The notes: generated from the letters alone by a model not told the origin. A stretch of DNA of 64,000 nt from Albidovulum marisflavi (GCF_025751435.1 NZ_JAOWKY010000001.1:790001-854000), one strand, 5' to 3'. Positions 44,578 to 53,647 are shown, counted from the first letter of the stretch. A program made the numbers and translations.

Positions 44578-45114
44578 TCATGCGCGTACCCCCTTGGGAT
44601 GACGATAGACAAGGCAGGGCTTATCGCCCGCCGGGTGCCGGGCCGCGTCGTCGCGCAGCGCGCCAAGCCGTTCGGCCAGCGCGATCGACCGGGCGTTCGC
44701 GGGGGCGACATAGCTGACCGCCGTATCCCATCCCAGCGTGTCGAACGCATGCGTCCGCGCGGCGGCGGCGGCCTCATGCGCGTAGCCCTTGCCTTCCGCC
44801 TCTGCGGTCCAGACGCTCCAGCCGATTTCCCGCTCGGGCCAGTCGGCCGGAAACCACGGGCCGGCCATGCCAAGCGCCCGGTTCTCGCCCTTCGGCGTGA
44901 AGACGAACATGCCGAAGCCGCGCAGCACCCAGTGGCCGATGAGATGGCCGAAGGCGCGCCACGTCTGGCCAAGCGCGTAGTCGCCCGACCGAACGAAACC
45001 GGCGCGGGGCGACGACAGGAACGCGTCGAACGCCGCCCAGTCGCCCGGGGCCGGAGCGCGAAGCGTCAGCCGTTCGGTTTCAAGCACGGGGGTGTTGGCA
45101 AGCATCGGTGTCAT
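44578..45114 (-). CDS. GNAT-family N-acetyltransferase (RimJ/RimL type), copy 1
   Basis: 178 residues. N-terminal LETERLTLRAPAPGDWAAF and the acetyl-CoA segment EAEGKGYAHEAAAAARTHAF, with NARSIALAERLGA near the end, place it in the RimJ/RimL-like branch that modifies protein N-termini or small amines. Its ATG overlaps the stop of the similar gene upstream by 4 nt; the two proteins share PEREIGW and the C-terminal motif and are tandem paralogues. Substrate unknown. Confidence 0.88.
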   Translation of the reverse strand: MTPMLANTPVLETERLTLRAPAPGDWAAFDAFLSSPRAGFVRSGDYALGQTWRAFGHLIGHWVLRGFGMFVFTPKGENRALGMAGPWFPADWPEREIGWSVWTAEAEGKGYAHEAAAAARTHAFDTLGWDTAVSYVAPANARSIALAERLGALRDDAARHPAGDKPCLVYRHPKGVRA

Positions 45115-45632
45115 GCGCGCGCCCCGCAATCTTGGCGCAGATCGTGGCGCAGGACGATGTCGCCGGGCTCGGTGCCGTCAAGCGACGGGTCGATCACGGC
45201 GCCAAGACGCTTGGCCAGCGCGACCGAGCGGGTATTGCGCGGATCGATGTAGCTGACAAGCCGATCCCAGCCAAAGCTTTCACGTGCCCATCCGATCACC
45301 GCGCTCGCGGCTTCGAATGCGTAGCCCTTGCCTTCGGCGTCCGGGATGGTGAACCAGCCGATTTCCCGCTCCGGGTAGCCCTCGGGCTGATAGATCCCGA
45401 CCTCGCCGACATAGGCGCCGGTGGCGCGGTCGTCGAGACTGAAGGGGCCGTAGCCCCTGAGCTGCCAAAGCGCCACATCGGCGGCCCAGTACCGGTAAGC
45501 CTCGGCCCGGTCCTTCTGGCCGCGTTCGTGATCGGCGCGGGGCGAGCCGAAAAAGGCGGCCCAGTGTTCGAAGTCCGCAAGCTTGGGCGCGCGCAACGTC
45601 AGGCGTTCGGTGTGAAGGATCGGGCAGGTCAT
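45111..45632 (-). CDS. GNAT-family N-acetyltransferase (RimJ/RimL type), copy 2
   Basis: 173 residues. LHTERLTLRAPKLADFEHWA at the start, YPEREIGWFTIPDAEGKGYA in the acetyl-CoA region and RNTRSVALAKRLGAVIDPSL at the end. Paralogue of the gene just downstream. Both lie between ffh and chorismate mutase/rpsP, so a role in acetylating a ribosomal or other translation protein is conceivable, but unproven. I chose the ATG at 45632; the longer frame to 45767 has no family resemblance. Confidence 0.88.
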   Translation of the reverse strand: MTCPILHTERLTLRAPKLADFEHWAAFFGSPRADHERGQKDRAEAYRYWAADVALWQLRGYGPFSLDDRATGAYVGEVGIYQPEGYPEREIGWFTIPDAEGKGYAFEAASAVIGWARESFGWDRLVSYIDPRNTRSVALAKRLGAVIDPSLDGTEPGDIVLRHDLRQDCGARA

Positions 45633-45744
45633 GCGTGCGCCCCGCCTGTCGACTGCGACGCGCAATCCGGCCGCCCCGCGTTGAGCGGGGCCGGTGCCTT
45701 GCGCCTTCCCTTCAGGGAAAGACGCTGGATGCGCGTCTGACGGG

Positions 45745-47268
45745 TCACTTCTTCTTCCCGAACCCAAGGCCGGAAAGGCCGCCAGGAAGTTTCAGCCCGC
45801 CAAGACCGCCCATTCCGGGCATGGCCCCGGGCATGCCGCCCATGCCTTCGCGCATGCCCTTGGCCATGGCTTCCATCTCGGCCGGGCTCATCTTCGACGG
45901 GTCGGGCATGCCGCCGCCAAGACCCTTGCCGCCCATCATCTGCTTGATGGCCTGCTTCATGGCGCCGCCCTTGCCCATCTTCTTCATCATGTCGGCCATC
46001 TGCCGGTGCATCTTCAGAAGCTTGTTCAGTTCGGCCACATCAAGCCCTGCGCCCGCGGCCACACGCCGCTTGCGGCTGGCCTGCATCAGATCGGGGTTGG
46101 CGCGTTCCTTCTTGGTCATCGAGTTGATCAGCGCGATCTGGCGGCGCAGCATCCGGTCGTCGAAGCCCGCGGCCTCGGCAGCCTTCTGCATCTTGCCCAT
46201 GCCGGGCAGCATCCCCATCAGGCCCTGCATGCCGCCCATCTTGAGCATCTGGTCAAGCTGGTTCTTGAGGTCGTTCATGTTGAACAGACCCTTGGCGAAG
46301 CGCTTGGCCATGCGCTCGGCCTGTTCCATCTCCAGCGTTTCCTGGGCTTTCTCGACCAGGGCCACGATGTCGCCCATGCCGAGGATGCGGCCCGCGACGC
46401 GCTCGGCCTCGAAGGTCTCGATCGCCTCCATCTTTTCGCCAAGGCCGACGAAGCGGATCGGCTTGCCGGTAACGGCGCGCATCGAAAGCGCGGCCCCGCC
46501 CCGCCCGTCGCCGTCCATCCGGGTCAGAACCACGCCGGTGATGCCCACCTTGCCGTCGAACTCGGTCGCGACGTTGACGGCGTCCTGGCCGGTCAGGCCG
46601 TCGACGACAAGCAGCGTTTCGCGCGGGGACACCGCGTCGCGGACCGCCTGCACTTCGTCCATCAGGACTTCGTCGATGTGCAGACGCCCGGCGGTGTCGA
46701 GCATGTAGACGTCGTAGCCGCCAAGCGTTGCCTGTTGCTTGGCGCGCTTCGCGATCTGGACCGCGCTTTCGCCCTTCACGATCGGCAGCGTGTCGACGCC
46801 GATCTGCTGGCCGAGGATCTGGAGCTGTTCCATCGCCGCGGGGCGGTTCGTGTCGAGCGAGGCCATCAGCACCCGCTTGCCGTTCTTTTCCTTGAGCCGC
46901 TTGGCGAGTTTCGCGGTCGTCGTCGTCTTGCCCGACCCCTGGAGGCCGACCATGAGGACCGGCGCGGGCGGGTTGTCGATCTTCAGCGCCTCGGGCTCGC
47001 CATCGCCCTTCAGCACGTCGATCAGCGCGTCGTGGACGATCTTGACGACCTGCTGGCCGGGGGTGACGGACTTGGTCACCGCCTGGCCGGTGGCCTTTTC
47101 CTCGACAGCCTTGATGAAGTCGCGCGCGACAGGAAGCGATACGTCGGCCTCAAGAAGAGCCACGCGCACCTCGCGCAGCGCCGCCTTGACGTCCTCGGGC
47201 GTCAGCGCACCCTGCTTCGTCAGCCGGTCGAAGACGCTGCCAAGGCGTTCTGACAGGTTCTCGAACAT
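45745..47268 (-). CDS. ffh: Signal recognition particle protein Ffh
   Basis: 507 residues: N domain (1-90), G domain with GLQGSGKTTTTAKLA, DTAGRLHID and TRMDGDGRGGAALS, and a methionine-rich M domain (about 330-460, e.g. MLKMGGMQGLMGMLPGMGKM) that binds SRP RNA and signal sequences. The tail past 460 is Gly/Met-rich (GGMPGAMPGMGGLGGLKLPG). The ATG at 47268 follows GGAGGG. It heads a minus-strand block with the two acetyltransferases and rpsP. Confidence 0.95.
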   Translation of the reverse strand: MFENLSERLGSVFDRLTKQGALTPEDVKAALREVRVALLEADVSLPVARDFIKAVEEKATGQAVTKSVTPGQQVVKIVHDALIDVLKGDGEPEALKIDNPPAPVLMVGLQGSGKTTTTAKLAKRLKEKNGKRVLMASLDTNRPAAMEQLQILGQQIGVDTLPIVKGESAVQIAKRAKQQATLGGYDVYMLDTAGRLHIDEVLMDEVQAVRDAVSPRETLLVVDGLTGQDAVNVATEFDGKVGITGVVLTRMDGDGRGGAALSMRAVTGKPIRFVGLGEKMEAIETFEAERVAGRILGMGDIVALVEKAQETLEMEQAERMAKRFAKGLFNMNDLKNQLDQMLKMGGMQGLMGMLPGMGKMQKAAEAAGFDDRMLRRQIALINSMTKKERANPDLMQASRKRRVAAGAGLDVAELNKLLKMHRQMADMMKKMGKGGAMKQAIKQMMGGKGLGGGMPDPSKMSPAEMEAMAKGMREGMGGMPGAMPGMGGLGGLKLPGGLSGLGFGKKK

Positions 47269-47372
47269 CCGCGGCCCTCCTTGGCCCTTTACTTCCTTCG
47301 CGTTCCAGATGGGGTCCGGAGCGCCAAAACGCAAAACGCACCAGTGGGCGCAACGCGCTGACTGGTGGCGAT

Positions 47373-47413
47373 CCCCGGTCATGACCGGGGACCGGAAGCT
47401 TCAAGACTTCCGG
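47373..47413 (-). other. Paired hairpins in the ffh leader
   Basis: A perfect 18-bp palindrome CCCCGGTCATGACCGGGG (47373-47390) is followed on the plus strand by CCGGAAG (47392-47398) pairing with CTTCCGG (47407-47413). Both lie between the likely ffh promoter and its start codon, so they would be in the mRNA leader. They could be a structured 5' untranslated region, or a binding site for a regulator. Confidence 0.5.
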
Positions 47414-47424
47414 GTATCGGCCGG

Positions 47425-47453
47425 GCTTTACGCGCGAGGAGCGTGGGAGTCAA
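47425..47453 (-). promoter_or_regulatory. Candidate sigma-70 promoter of ffh
   Basis: On the minus strand, TTGACT (47453-47448) and TAAAGC (47430-47425) are separated by exactly 17 bp, pointing to ffh. The predicted leader is about 150 nt and includes the two hairpins at 47373-47413. Confidence 0.5.
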
Positions 47454-47487
47454 GCGTCGCGGGGCGAAGGCGCGGCGCACCAGCAAG

Positions 47488-47518
47488 GAAAGGGCCCCGA
47501 ACTGTGCGGGGCCCTTGG
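47488..47518 (-). terminator. Terminator-like hairpin after the azoreductase gene
   Basis: AAGGGCCCC (47490-47498) pairs with GGGGCCCTT (47508-47516). On the minus strand the stem is followed by a modest T-rich stretch (TCCTTGC), 34 nt past the azoreductase stop. Confidence 0.65.
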
Positions 47519-47549
47519 GTCTGGTCCGGCGTGTCAGGGAGCCAGCGTC

Positions 47550-48140
47550 TCAGGCGGCCAGGCTCTCGATCCGGTCCTCGGCGGCGCGGATCGTGCCCTC
47601 GGCGTCGAAGATCATCTGGTCGGCCGCCACGAACTCGACTTCCGTGATGCCGAAGAAGCCAAGCATGTGCTTGACATAGCCCGACGCGAAGTCGACGCCC
47701 GAGCCCAGCTTCGTGCCGTCGGAAGACAGGGCGATGATCGCGCGTTTGCCCTTCAGAAGCCCTTCGGGGCCGGCTTGCGTGTAGCGGAAGGTCTCGCCTT
47801 TGCGGGCAAGGTGGTCGATCCAGCTTTTCAGCGTCGCGGGCACGCCGAAGTTGTAGACGGGCAGCCCGATGACCAGAACGTCGGCTGCCTTGACCTCGGC
47901 CAGGAGGCGGTCGGAGTAGTCGGCGATGCTGGCCTGATCGGCGCTGCGGGCCTCTGGAGCCGTATAGACCGCGCCGATCCAGCCGGCGTCGATCTGCGGC
48001 ACGCCGCGAGACAGGTCGCGCTCGGTCACGCGGGCATCTGGATGGGCGCCGGCAAGCCTTGCGACGATGCGTCCAGTCAGGCGACGAGAAATCGAATCTT
48101 CGCCCTTGAGAGAGCTGTCTATGCGGAGGATGTGGGTCAT
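47550..48140 (-). CDS. azoR: FMN-dependent NADH-azoreductase
   Basis: 196 residues of the flavodoxin-like AzoR/NQO fold. N-terminal LRIDSSLKGEDSISRRLT holds the flavin phosphate-binding loop; VIGLPVYNFGVPATLKSWID with FRYTQAGPEGLLKGK is the AzoR signature. Acts on quinones and azo compounds with NADH. It is divergent from a LysR regulator, which probably controls it. Confidence 0.9.
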   Translation of the reverse strand: MTHILRIDSSLKGEDSISRRLTGRIVARLAGAHPDARVTERDLSRGVPQIDAGWIGAVYTAPEARSADQASIADYSDRLLAEVKAADVLVIGLPVYNFGVPATLKSWIDHLARKGETFRYTQAGPEGLLKGKRAIIALSSDGTKLGSGVDFASGYVKHMLGFFGITEVEFVAADQMIFDAEGTIRAAEDRIESLAA

Positions 48141-48192
48141 TCTAAGGTCCTTCCAGATTTGGTGTGGACCAGAAATAGATATTGCCCAGGTG

Positions 48193-48224
48193 AACAGAAT
48201 GGCGATAAATACGCATATTCTGTT
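48193..48224. promoter_or_regulatory. Inverted repeat between azoR and lysR, candidate LysR operator
   Basis: AACAGAAT (48193-48200) and ATTCTGTT (48217-48224) are a perfect inverted pair with 16 bp between them, lying in the 98-bp divergent region. LysR-type regulators usually bind an interrupted palindrome near their own promoter and the divergent target, so this is a natural candidate. Confidence 0.55.
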
Positions 48225-48238
48225 AATGGGTGCACAAT

Positions 48239-49126
48239 ATGAGCTTCGAGAACTGGGATGAGATCCGCACCGCCTTTCAGGTTGCGCGCTTGGGAACGGT
48301 GTCCGGGGCGGCCGAGGTGCTGGGTGTTCACCATGCGACCGTGATCCGGCACATCGACGCGCTTGAGGCGCGTCTGGGTGCACGGCTCTTCCAGCGCCAT
48401 CCAAGGGGCTACACGCCCACCGAGGCCGGGCAGGAACTGCTCAAGGTCGCACGCGTCACCGACGACCAGTTCGCCCAACTGGCAGCGCGGATCGCCGGGG
48501 CCGGGTCCGAATTCTCCGGAGAGCTTGTCGTGACCTCGCTTCCTGGGCTGGCACCGCTGGTCACGCCGGTGCTGATCGCCCTGCAGCGGGAACACCTGGG
48601 CCTGAAGGTGCGGTATGTCACCGACCTGCGCGTGTTCCGGCTGGAATACGGAGAAGCGCATGTGGCGATCCGGGCGGGCGCGCGCCCGCAAGAGCCCGAC
48701 AACGTCGTCCAGCCTCTGTTCACGCAGAAGATCGCGCTTTACGGCACCCAAAGCTACCGCGATCGCTTCGGCTTTCCATCGTCGGACGACGACATCGCGG
48801 GCCACCGCTACGTTGGCGCGGTGGACGATGACAACCGCGCGCCCTTCAACCGCTGGCTTCTGTCCAAGGCCGGTGCCGAGGCGATCGTGTTCCGGACCAA
48901 CGAAGTTGCCGCGCGGCTCGATGCGATCCGCGGCGGCAACGCGCTTGGCTTTCTGACGATGCAGGAAGCCGAGGGGCAGGGTGATTTGCTGCAGGTTCTG
49001 CCGCCTCGGGATGACTGGGACGTGGCGCTATGGCTGGTCACGCATGTGGACCTGCACCGCAGCGCCAAGATCCAGGCCTTTCTGTCCGCGCTGAAGGAAC
49101 ACGCGCGGGGCTGCGTCGGCGGCTGA
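48239..49126 (+). CDS. LysR-family transcriptional regulator
   Basis: 295 residues: N-terminal winged helix (FQVARLGTVSGAAEVLGVHH) and a C-terminal LysR substrate-binding domain (about 90-290). It is divergent from azoR and followed after 3 nt by a DMT exporter, so it likely controls azoR and possibly the exporter in response to a quinone or related inducer. An alternative GTG start 9 nt upstream is possible. Confidence 0.9.
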   Translation: MSFENWDEIRTAFQVARLGTVSGAAEVLGVHHATVIRHIDALEARLGARLFQRHPRGYTPTEAGQELLKVARVTDDQFAQLAARIAGAGSEFSGELVVTSLPGLAPLVTPVLIALQREHLGLKVRYVTDLRVFRLEYGEAHVAIRAGARPQEPDNVVQPLFTQKIALYGTQSYRDRFGFPSSDDDIAGHRYVGAVDDDNRAPFNRWLLSKAGAEAIVFRTNEVAARLDAIRGGNALGFLTMQEAEGQGDLLQVLPPRDDWDVALWLVTHVDLHRSAKIQAFLSALKEHARGCVGG

Positions 49127-49129
49127 GCG

Positions 49130-50047
49130 ATGCAGGATCATCTGCGCGGCCACCTTGCGATGCTCGTCTTCTCATTGTGCATCGCGGGGTCGTTTTCGTT
49201 GGGCTCGATCGTCGCAAACAGGATCGACCCCGTCGTTCTGACGGCCGCGCGGTTCGTCCTTGCCGCTGGCGTCATGGGACTGGCCGCCGCGTTGACCGTG
49301 GGCTTTAGCCGGCGCGCCCTTTCCGCGCCCTGGCGCTATCTGGTGCTGGGCGGACTCTTTTCGGTCTATTTCGTCCTGATGTTCGAGGGGCTGAAGACCG
49401 CAAGGCCCGTCCAGGCCGCCGCGGTCTTTACCCTGACCCCGGCAATCACCGCGGGCTTCGCCTATCTGCTGCTGAGGCAGGTGATGACCCGGCGCATGGC
49501 GGCGGCGCTGGCGATCGGGGCGGTGGGGGCGACCTGGGTGATCTTTCGCGCCGACATCGGTGCGTTGGTGTCGTTCGAGGTCGGGGCGGGCGAGGTCACC
49601 TATTTCTTCGGCTGCATCGCGCACGCGATCTACACGCCGATGATCCGGCGCCTGAACCGGGGCGAGCCGCCGGTCCTGTTCACCTTCGGCACCCTCGTCG
49701 CCGGGGCGGGGCTTCTGTGCCTGTATGACTGGCGGGCGATCCTGGGGGCCGATTGGATCAACCTTCCGGGCATTGTCTGGCTGACAATCGGCTATCTGAC
49801 CGTCTTTGCTACGGCAGCTTCGTTCTGGCTGGTGCAATACGCGACGCTGCGTCTGCCCTCGGCCAAGGTCATGGCCTACACCTACCTGGTGCCAAGCTGG
49901 GTCATCCTGTGGGAGATTGCGCTAGGCCACGACGTGCCGGGCGTGCTCACGCTGCTGGGGGTGGCCGCAACATTCGGGGCGCTGTGGCTGCTTGTGAAGA
50001 ACGAAGAGGGTATGGCCCCGCGCCGCCCCGGCCGCGCTACGCGCTAG
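49130..50047 (+). CDS. DMT-superfamily (EamA) transporter, copy 1
   Basis: 305-residue membrane protein with ten predicted hydrophobic helices in two EamA repeats. The usual DMT marks include FVLMFEGLKTARPVQAAAVF and YTYLVPSWVILWEI. Probably exports a metabolite or drug. The start lies 3 nt after the lysR stop, so the two are probably co-transcribed. Its 3' end overlaps the convergent ArsR gene by 11 bp. Confidence 0.88.
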   Translation: MQDHLRGHLAMLVFSLCIAGSFSLGSIVANRIDPVVLTAARFVLAAGVMGLAAALTVGFSRRALSAPWRYLVLGGLFSVYFVLMFEGLKTARPVQAAAVFTLTPAITAGFAYLLLRQVMTRRMAAALAIGAVGATWVIFRADIGALVSFEVGAGEVTYFFGCIAHAIYTPMIRRLNRGEPPVLFTFGTLVAGAGLLCLYDWRAILGADWINLPGIVWLTIGYLTVFATAASFWLVQYATLRLPSAKVMAYTYLVPSWVILWEIALGHDVPGVLTLLGVAATFGALWLLVKNEEGMAPRRPGRATR

Positions 50048-50375
50048 GCTGATCCTGCTGTTCGGACAGTTCGCCTTCCAGGAACCGCTCGAAGGCATCA
50101 AGGTCGACCGCTTCGAACAGCCCGAAACCAGCGATCCAGACCGTCGCCGCGCGCATCGCGTCGGGCTCGAGCTTGCACCAGATCACGCGACCGCGGCGTT
50201 CCTGGCTGATCAGCCGCGCCTCTGCCAGCACCTTGAGATGCTTGGAGATCGCGGCCAGCGACATCTCGAACGGCGCCGCGACATCCGTCACCGCCATATC
50301 ATCCTCAAGCAGCATCGTAAGGATCGCTCGGCGCGTGGGATCGGCAAGAGCCGCGAAGATCGCATCCAGGTTCAT
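50037..50375 (-). CDS. ArsR-family transcriptional regulator
   Basis: 112 residues, a winged helix starting IFAALADPTRRAILTMLLED with AAISKHLKVLAEARLISQER as the recognition region. The metal-binding cysteine motif (ELCVCDL) is missing, so it is not a classical arsenic sensor. It is divergent from the second EamA gene (128 bp), which makes that exporter its likely target. Confidence 0.9.
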   Translation of the reverse strand: MNLDAIFAALADPTRRAILTMLLEDDMAVTDVAAPFEMSLAAISKHLKVLAEARLISQERRGRVIWCKLEPDAMRAATVWIAGFGLFEAVDLDAFERFLEGELSEQQDQPSA

Positions 50376-50503
50376 GGCACGACCATATCGCCACCGCCGA
50401 GCGTGCGAAAGCAGGTCGCATCGCATTCCGTGTGGCATTTTTCGGCGTTTGCCGCGATACTCCGCACAGGCGCGCTTTTCCGCTCTCTGATCGGAGGACA
50501 CCC

Positions 50504-51421
50504 ATGCCGCTCCGATATTGGGCTCTTATCGTCATTCTCGGAATGGGCTGGGGCTGTTCATTCATCCTGAACGCGATCCTGCTGAGGGAAATCGGTCCGA
50601 TGAGTGTGTCGCTCGGCCGCGTGGCCCTTGGGGCGCTTGGCTGCTGGATATGGGCGCTCGCCACGGGCAGGCAGGTCCGCCTGCCCCTTGCCACGATCGG
50701 CGGGCTGTTCGCACTGGGCACGGTCTTCTTCGCGATTCCCTTCGCGCTATACCCGATCAGCCAGCAATACCTGGCCAGCGGCGTCGCCGGCATCACCAAC
50801 GCGATGACACCGATCATGGTGGTGATCGTGTCGCAGGTCTGGCCGGGGGGCGAAAGGGCGACGACGGCCAAATCGCTGGGCGTGCTGGTGGGGTTCTGCG
50901 GGATCGCCGTCCTGTCGCTGCCCTACCTGCGCCAAGGATCGTCTTCCGAGGTCTGGGCGATCTTCGTCGCCCTCTGCGCCCCGTTCTGCTACGGCATCGC
51001 GACGAACATGGCGCGCAGCTACCGCGGGATCGACTCGACGGTCGTGGCTGCCTGGTCCCTGACGGGAGCCGCGCTGATCATCGCGCCGGTCGCGCTTGCG
51101 GCCGAGGGTTCGCCCAGGATCACGCGCGTGGAATCTTGGGCCGCGCTGCTTTTCATCGGTTTGGTCCTGACCTCGGCGGCCTTCATCGCGCTCTACTGGC
51201 TATTGCGGCAGGTCGGCCCCACCGCCAGTTCGACGGTCACCTTTGTCGCGCCGGTTTCGGCGGTGATCTTGGGTGCCCTGGTTCTGGACGAGGTGATCCA
51301 GGCTGAACATCTCGCGGGGATGGCCGCGATCTTCCTGGGGTTGCTTCTGATCGACGGCCGGCTGTGGCGCCGTGTCTTTCCCAGGGGCGCCGGGGAGATA
51401 ATCAACCGAAAAGTTGAATAA
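50504..51421 (+). CDS. DMT-superfamily (EamA) transporter, copy 2
   Basis: 305-residue membrane protein with two EamA repeats (GMGWGCSFILNAILLREIGP at the start; LYWLLRQVGPTASSTVTFVA and FVAPVSAVILGALVLDE in the second repeat). Ribosome-binding site CGGAGGA is seven bases before the ATG. It is divergent from the ArsR gene. Low similarity to the first EamA gene suggests different substrates. Confidence 0.9.
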   Translation: MPLRYWALIVILGMGWGCSFILNAILLREIGPMSVSLGRVALGALGCWIWALATGRQVRLPLATIGGLFALGTVFFAIPFALYPISQQYLASGVAGITNAMTPIMVVIVSQVWPGGERATTAKSLGVLVGFCGIAVLSLPYLRQGSSSEVWAIFVALCAPFCYGIATNMARSYRGIDSTVVAAWSLTGAALIIAPVALAAEGSPRITRVESWAALLFIGLVLTSAAFIALYWLLRQVGPTASSTVTFVAPVSAVILGALVLDEVIQAEHLAGMAAIFLGLLLIDGRLWRRVFPRGAGEIINRKVE

Positions 51422-51541
51422 GCCCATCCGGCCCCAAAGTCGCCCGAGCAGCGCCCGGTCCGCTTGCCGTTAAATCCCTGAAACTTGATAAATCGCGCTT
51501 TTTCAATGACATGCGTAAAAATTTGCAGCGCAACCACGGCA

Positions 51542-51571
51542 TTGACTCGCGGTCAATAGCATTCTAGCTAT
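51542..51571 (+). promoter_or_regulatory. Candidate sigma-70 promoter of the ATP synthase F0 operon
   Basis: TTGACT (51542-51547) is followed after 17 bp by TAGCTA(T) (51565-51571), giving a start about 20 nt upstream of the atpI ATG with AAGGGGG just before it. The -35 is good, the -10 modest. Confidence 0.5.
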
Positions 51572-51598
51572 CCCGCGACCGTCAAAGGGGGCCTTCCC

Positions 51599-51928
51599 AT
51601 GTCCGACGAGCCCGATCCCGAGCGCATGAAGGCGCTTGAAGACAGGATCGCGGGGATGCGAAAGGCGCAGAAGCCGAAGCCCCGGATCGACGAACACTAT
51701 TCGGCCGCGAGCCAAGGCTGGCGGATGGTAATCGAGCTGGTTTCGGGACTCGGGATCGGCTTCGGCATCGGATACGGGCTGGATGTCCTTTTCGGGACAC
51801 TTCCCATCCTTCTGGTGCTGTTCACATTGCTGGGCTTCGCGGCCGGGGTGAAGACGATGCTTCGCACGGCGCAGGAGTTCCAGGAGAAAAGACAGGCGGA
51901 AGACTCCGCCAGGGACGAAGGGGAATAG
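51599..51928 (+). CDS. atpI: ATP synthase protein I
   Basis: 109 residues: charged N-terminus, then two hydrophobic helices (about 42-62 and 66-87: [19 protein letters not shown] and [20 protein letters not shown]). AtpI/AtpZ proteins precede the F0 genes in alphaproteobacteria and have been proposed to help assembly of the c ring. First gene of the F0 operon. Confidence 0.92.
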   Translation: MSDEPDPERMKALEDRIAGMRKAQKPKPRIDEHYSAASQGWRMVIELVSGLGIGFGIGYGLDVLFGTLPILLVLFTLLGFAAGVKTMLRTAQEFQEKRQAEDSARDEGE

Positions 51929-51930
51929 AC

Positions 51931-52701
51931 GTGGCGACGGAAGAGCACAGCGAAGGCCTTGCATTCCACCCGATGGACCAGTTCATCGTGAAACCGCTGT
52001 TCGGCGGCGAACACGTTGGCGTCCTCACGGTGACCAACGTCACCCTGTGGATGGCGATCGCCGTGCTGTGCGTGATCGCGCTGTTCGTGCTTGGCACGCG
52101 CGGGCGCGCCGTCGTCCCGAACCGGACCCAATCGGTCGCGGAACTGGCCTACGGTTTCGTCCACAAGATGGTAGAGGATGTCGCCGGGCACGACGCGGTG
52201 AAGTTCTTCCCCTACGTCTTCACACTGTTCATCTTCATCGTCTTCTCGAACTTCCTGGGCCTTCTGCCCAAGGCGTTCACGCCGACCTCGCACATCGCCG
52301 TGACGGCCTTCCTTGCGGTGGCGGTATTTCTGACGGTGACGATCGTCGGTTTCGTCAAGCACGGCGTGCATTTCCTTGGGCTCTTCTGGGTGTCCTCGGC
52401 GCCGCTGCCGCTGCGCCCGGTCCTGGCGCTGATTGAGGTGATTTCCTACTTCGTCCGTCCCGTCAGCCACTCCATTCGTCTTGCGGGCAACATGATGGCC
52501 GGTCACGCCGTTATCAAAGTTTTCGCCGCCTTCGCGCCCCTCATCCTGATCTCGGGCGTGGGCATCGCGGTGACGCCGCTTTCGATCCTCGCGATCACGG
52601 CGATCTACGGTCTCGAAATCCTCGTGGCCTTCATCCAGGCCTACGTCTTCACGATCCTGACCTGCGTCTACCTCCGGGATGCGCTGCATCCGGCACACTG
52701 A
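51931..52701 (+). CDS. atpB: ATP synthase subunit a
   Basis: 256 residues, GTG start (51931), two nt after atpI. Hydrophobic helices and the key arginine segment [20 protein letters not shown] fit subunit a, which forms the proton half-channels against the c ring. [11 protein letters not shown] near the start is typical of alphaproteobacteria. Confidence 0.95.
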   Translation: MATEEHSEGLAFHPMDQFIVKPLFGGEHVGVLTVTNVTLWMAIAVLCVIALFVLGTRGRAVVPNRTQSVAELAYGFVHKMVEDVAGHDAVKFFPYVFTLFIFIVFSNFLGLLPKAFTPTSHIAVTAFLAVAVFLTVTIVGFVKHGVHFLGLFWVSSAPLPLRPVLALIEVISYFVRPVSHSIRLAGNMMAGHAVIKVFAAFAPLILISGVGIAVTPLSILAITAIYGLEILVAFIQAYVFTILTCVYLRDALHPAH

Positions 52702-52750
52702 CGCCCGGTCTTCACTCCAACTGCACCAATCCAACCGTAAGGAGATACAC

Positions 52751-52990
52751 ATGGAACTCGCAGCTGCAGCCGCTCTCGGCAAATTCATCGGCGCTGGCCT
52801 TGCCTGCATCGGCATGGGCGGCTCCGCGATGGGGGTGGGCAACGTTGCCGGCAACTTCCTCGCTGGCGCTCTGCGCAACCCGTCGGCCGCTGCCGGCCAG
52901 ACCGCGACCCTCTTCATCGGCATCGCGTTCGCCGAAGCGCTCGGGATCTTCTCGTTCCTCGTCGCGCTTCTGCTGATGTTCGCAGTCTGA
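52751..52990 (+). CDS. atpE: ATP synthase subunit c
   Basis: 79 residues, two transmembrane helices with a polar RNPSAAAG loop. The proton-carrying glutamate is in [22 protein letters not shown] precedes the ATG at 52751. Small highly hydrophobic protein with the expected length for a c subunit. Confidence 0.95.
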   Translation: MELAAAAALGKFIGAGLACIGMGGSAMGVGNVAGNFLAGALRNPSAAAGQTATLFIGIAFAEALGIFSFLVALLLMFAV

Positions 52991-53070
52991 TCCTGAACGA
53001 ACCATCCTTACGGTCGGGTGGGTGCCCAAGCGGCGCTCACCCGATGTAAACTGGGTTCCAGGGGGACGAC

Positions 53071-53646
53071 ATGGCGAACACCACGCATACGGCAGCCGAT
53101 ACCGCGACCGAAGCGGCCGGTCACGCCGCAGAGGCGGCGGGACACGCGGCGCAGTCCGCGGGCATGCCGCAACTCGATACATCGACCTTTGCGAACCAGA
53201 TCTTCTGGCTCGTGGTCGCGCTTATCGTCATCTACTTCGTGCTGTCGCGCATCGCGCTTCCGCGCATCGGTGCCGTCCTGGCCGACCGCCAGCGCACGAT
53301 CACCAGCGACATCGCAGCGGCCGAGGAACTGAAGGCGAAGGCCGTCGAGGCCGAGAAGGCCTACAACCAGGCGATCGCCGACGCGCGGTCCGAGGCCGCC
53401 AAGATCGTGGCCGAAGCACGCGCAGAAATCCAGAAGGACCTCGACGTCGCAACCGCCAAGGCGGATGCGGAGATCGCGGCCAAGACCGCCGAGTCCGCTG
53501 CCCGGATCGAAGAAATTCGCGCCGGCGCGCTGGAAAGCGTCAAGGACGTGGCGAACGAAACCGCGGCTGCGTTGGTTTCCGCGCTTGGCGGTTCGGCTGA
53601 TGACAAGTCGGTCGCATCCGCGGTATCCGACCGGATGAAAGGGTAA
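53071..53646 (+). CDS. atpF': ATP synthase subunit b'
   Basis: 191 residues. After an Ala/His-rich start (about 1-40), one transmembrane helix ([20 protein letters not shown], about 45-64), then a long charged coiled coil. Alphaproteobacterial F-ATPases use two different b subunits; this is the diverged b', followed by the b subunit. Start ATG at 53071 after GGGGGAC. Confidence 0.93.
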   Translation: MANTTHTAADTATEAAGHAAEAAGHAAQSAGMPQLDTSTFANQIFWLVVALIVIYFVLSRIALPRIGAVLADRQRTITSDIAAAEELKAKAVEAEKAYNQAIADARSEAAKIVAEARAEIQKDLDVATAKADAEIAAKTAESAARIEEIRAGALESVKDVANETAAALVSALGGSADDKSVASAVSDRMKG

Positions 53647-53647
53647 G

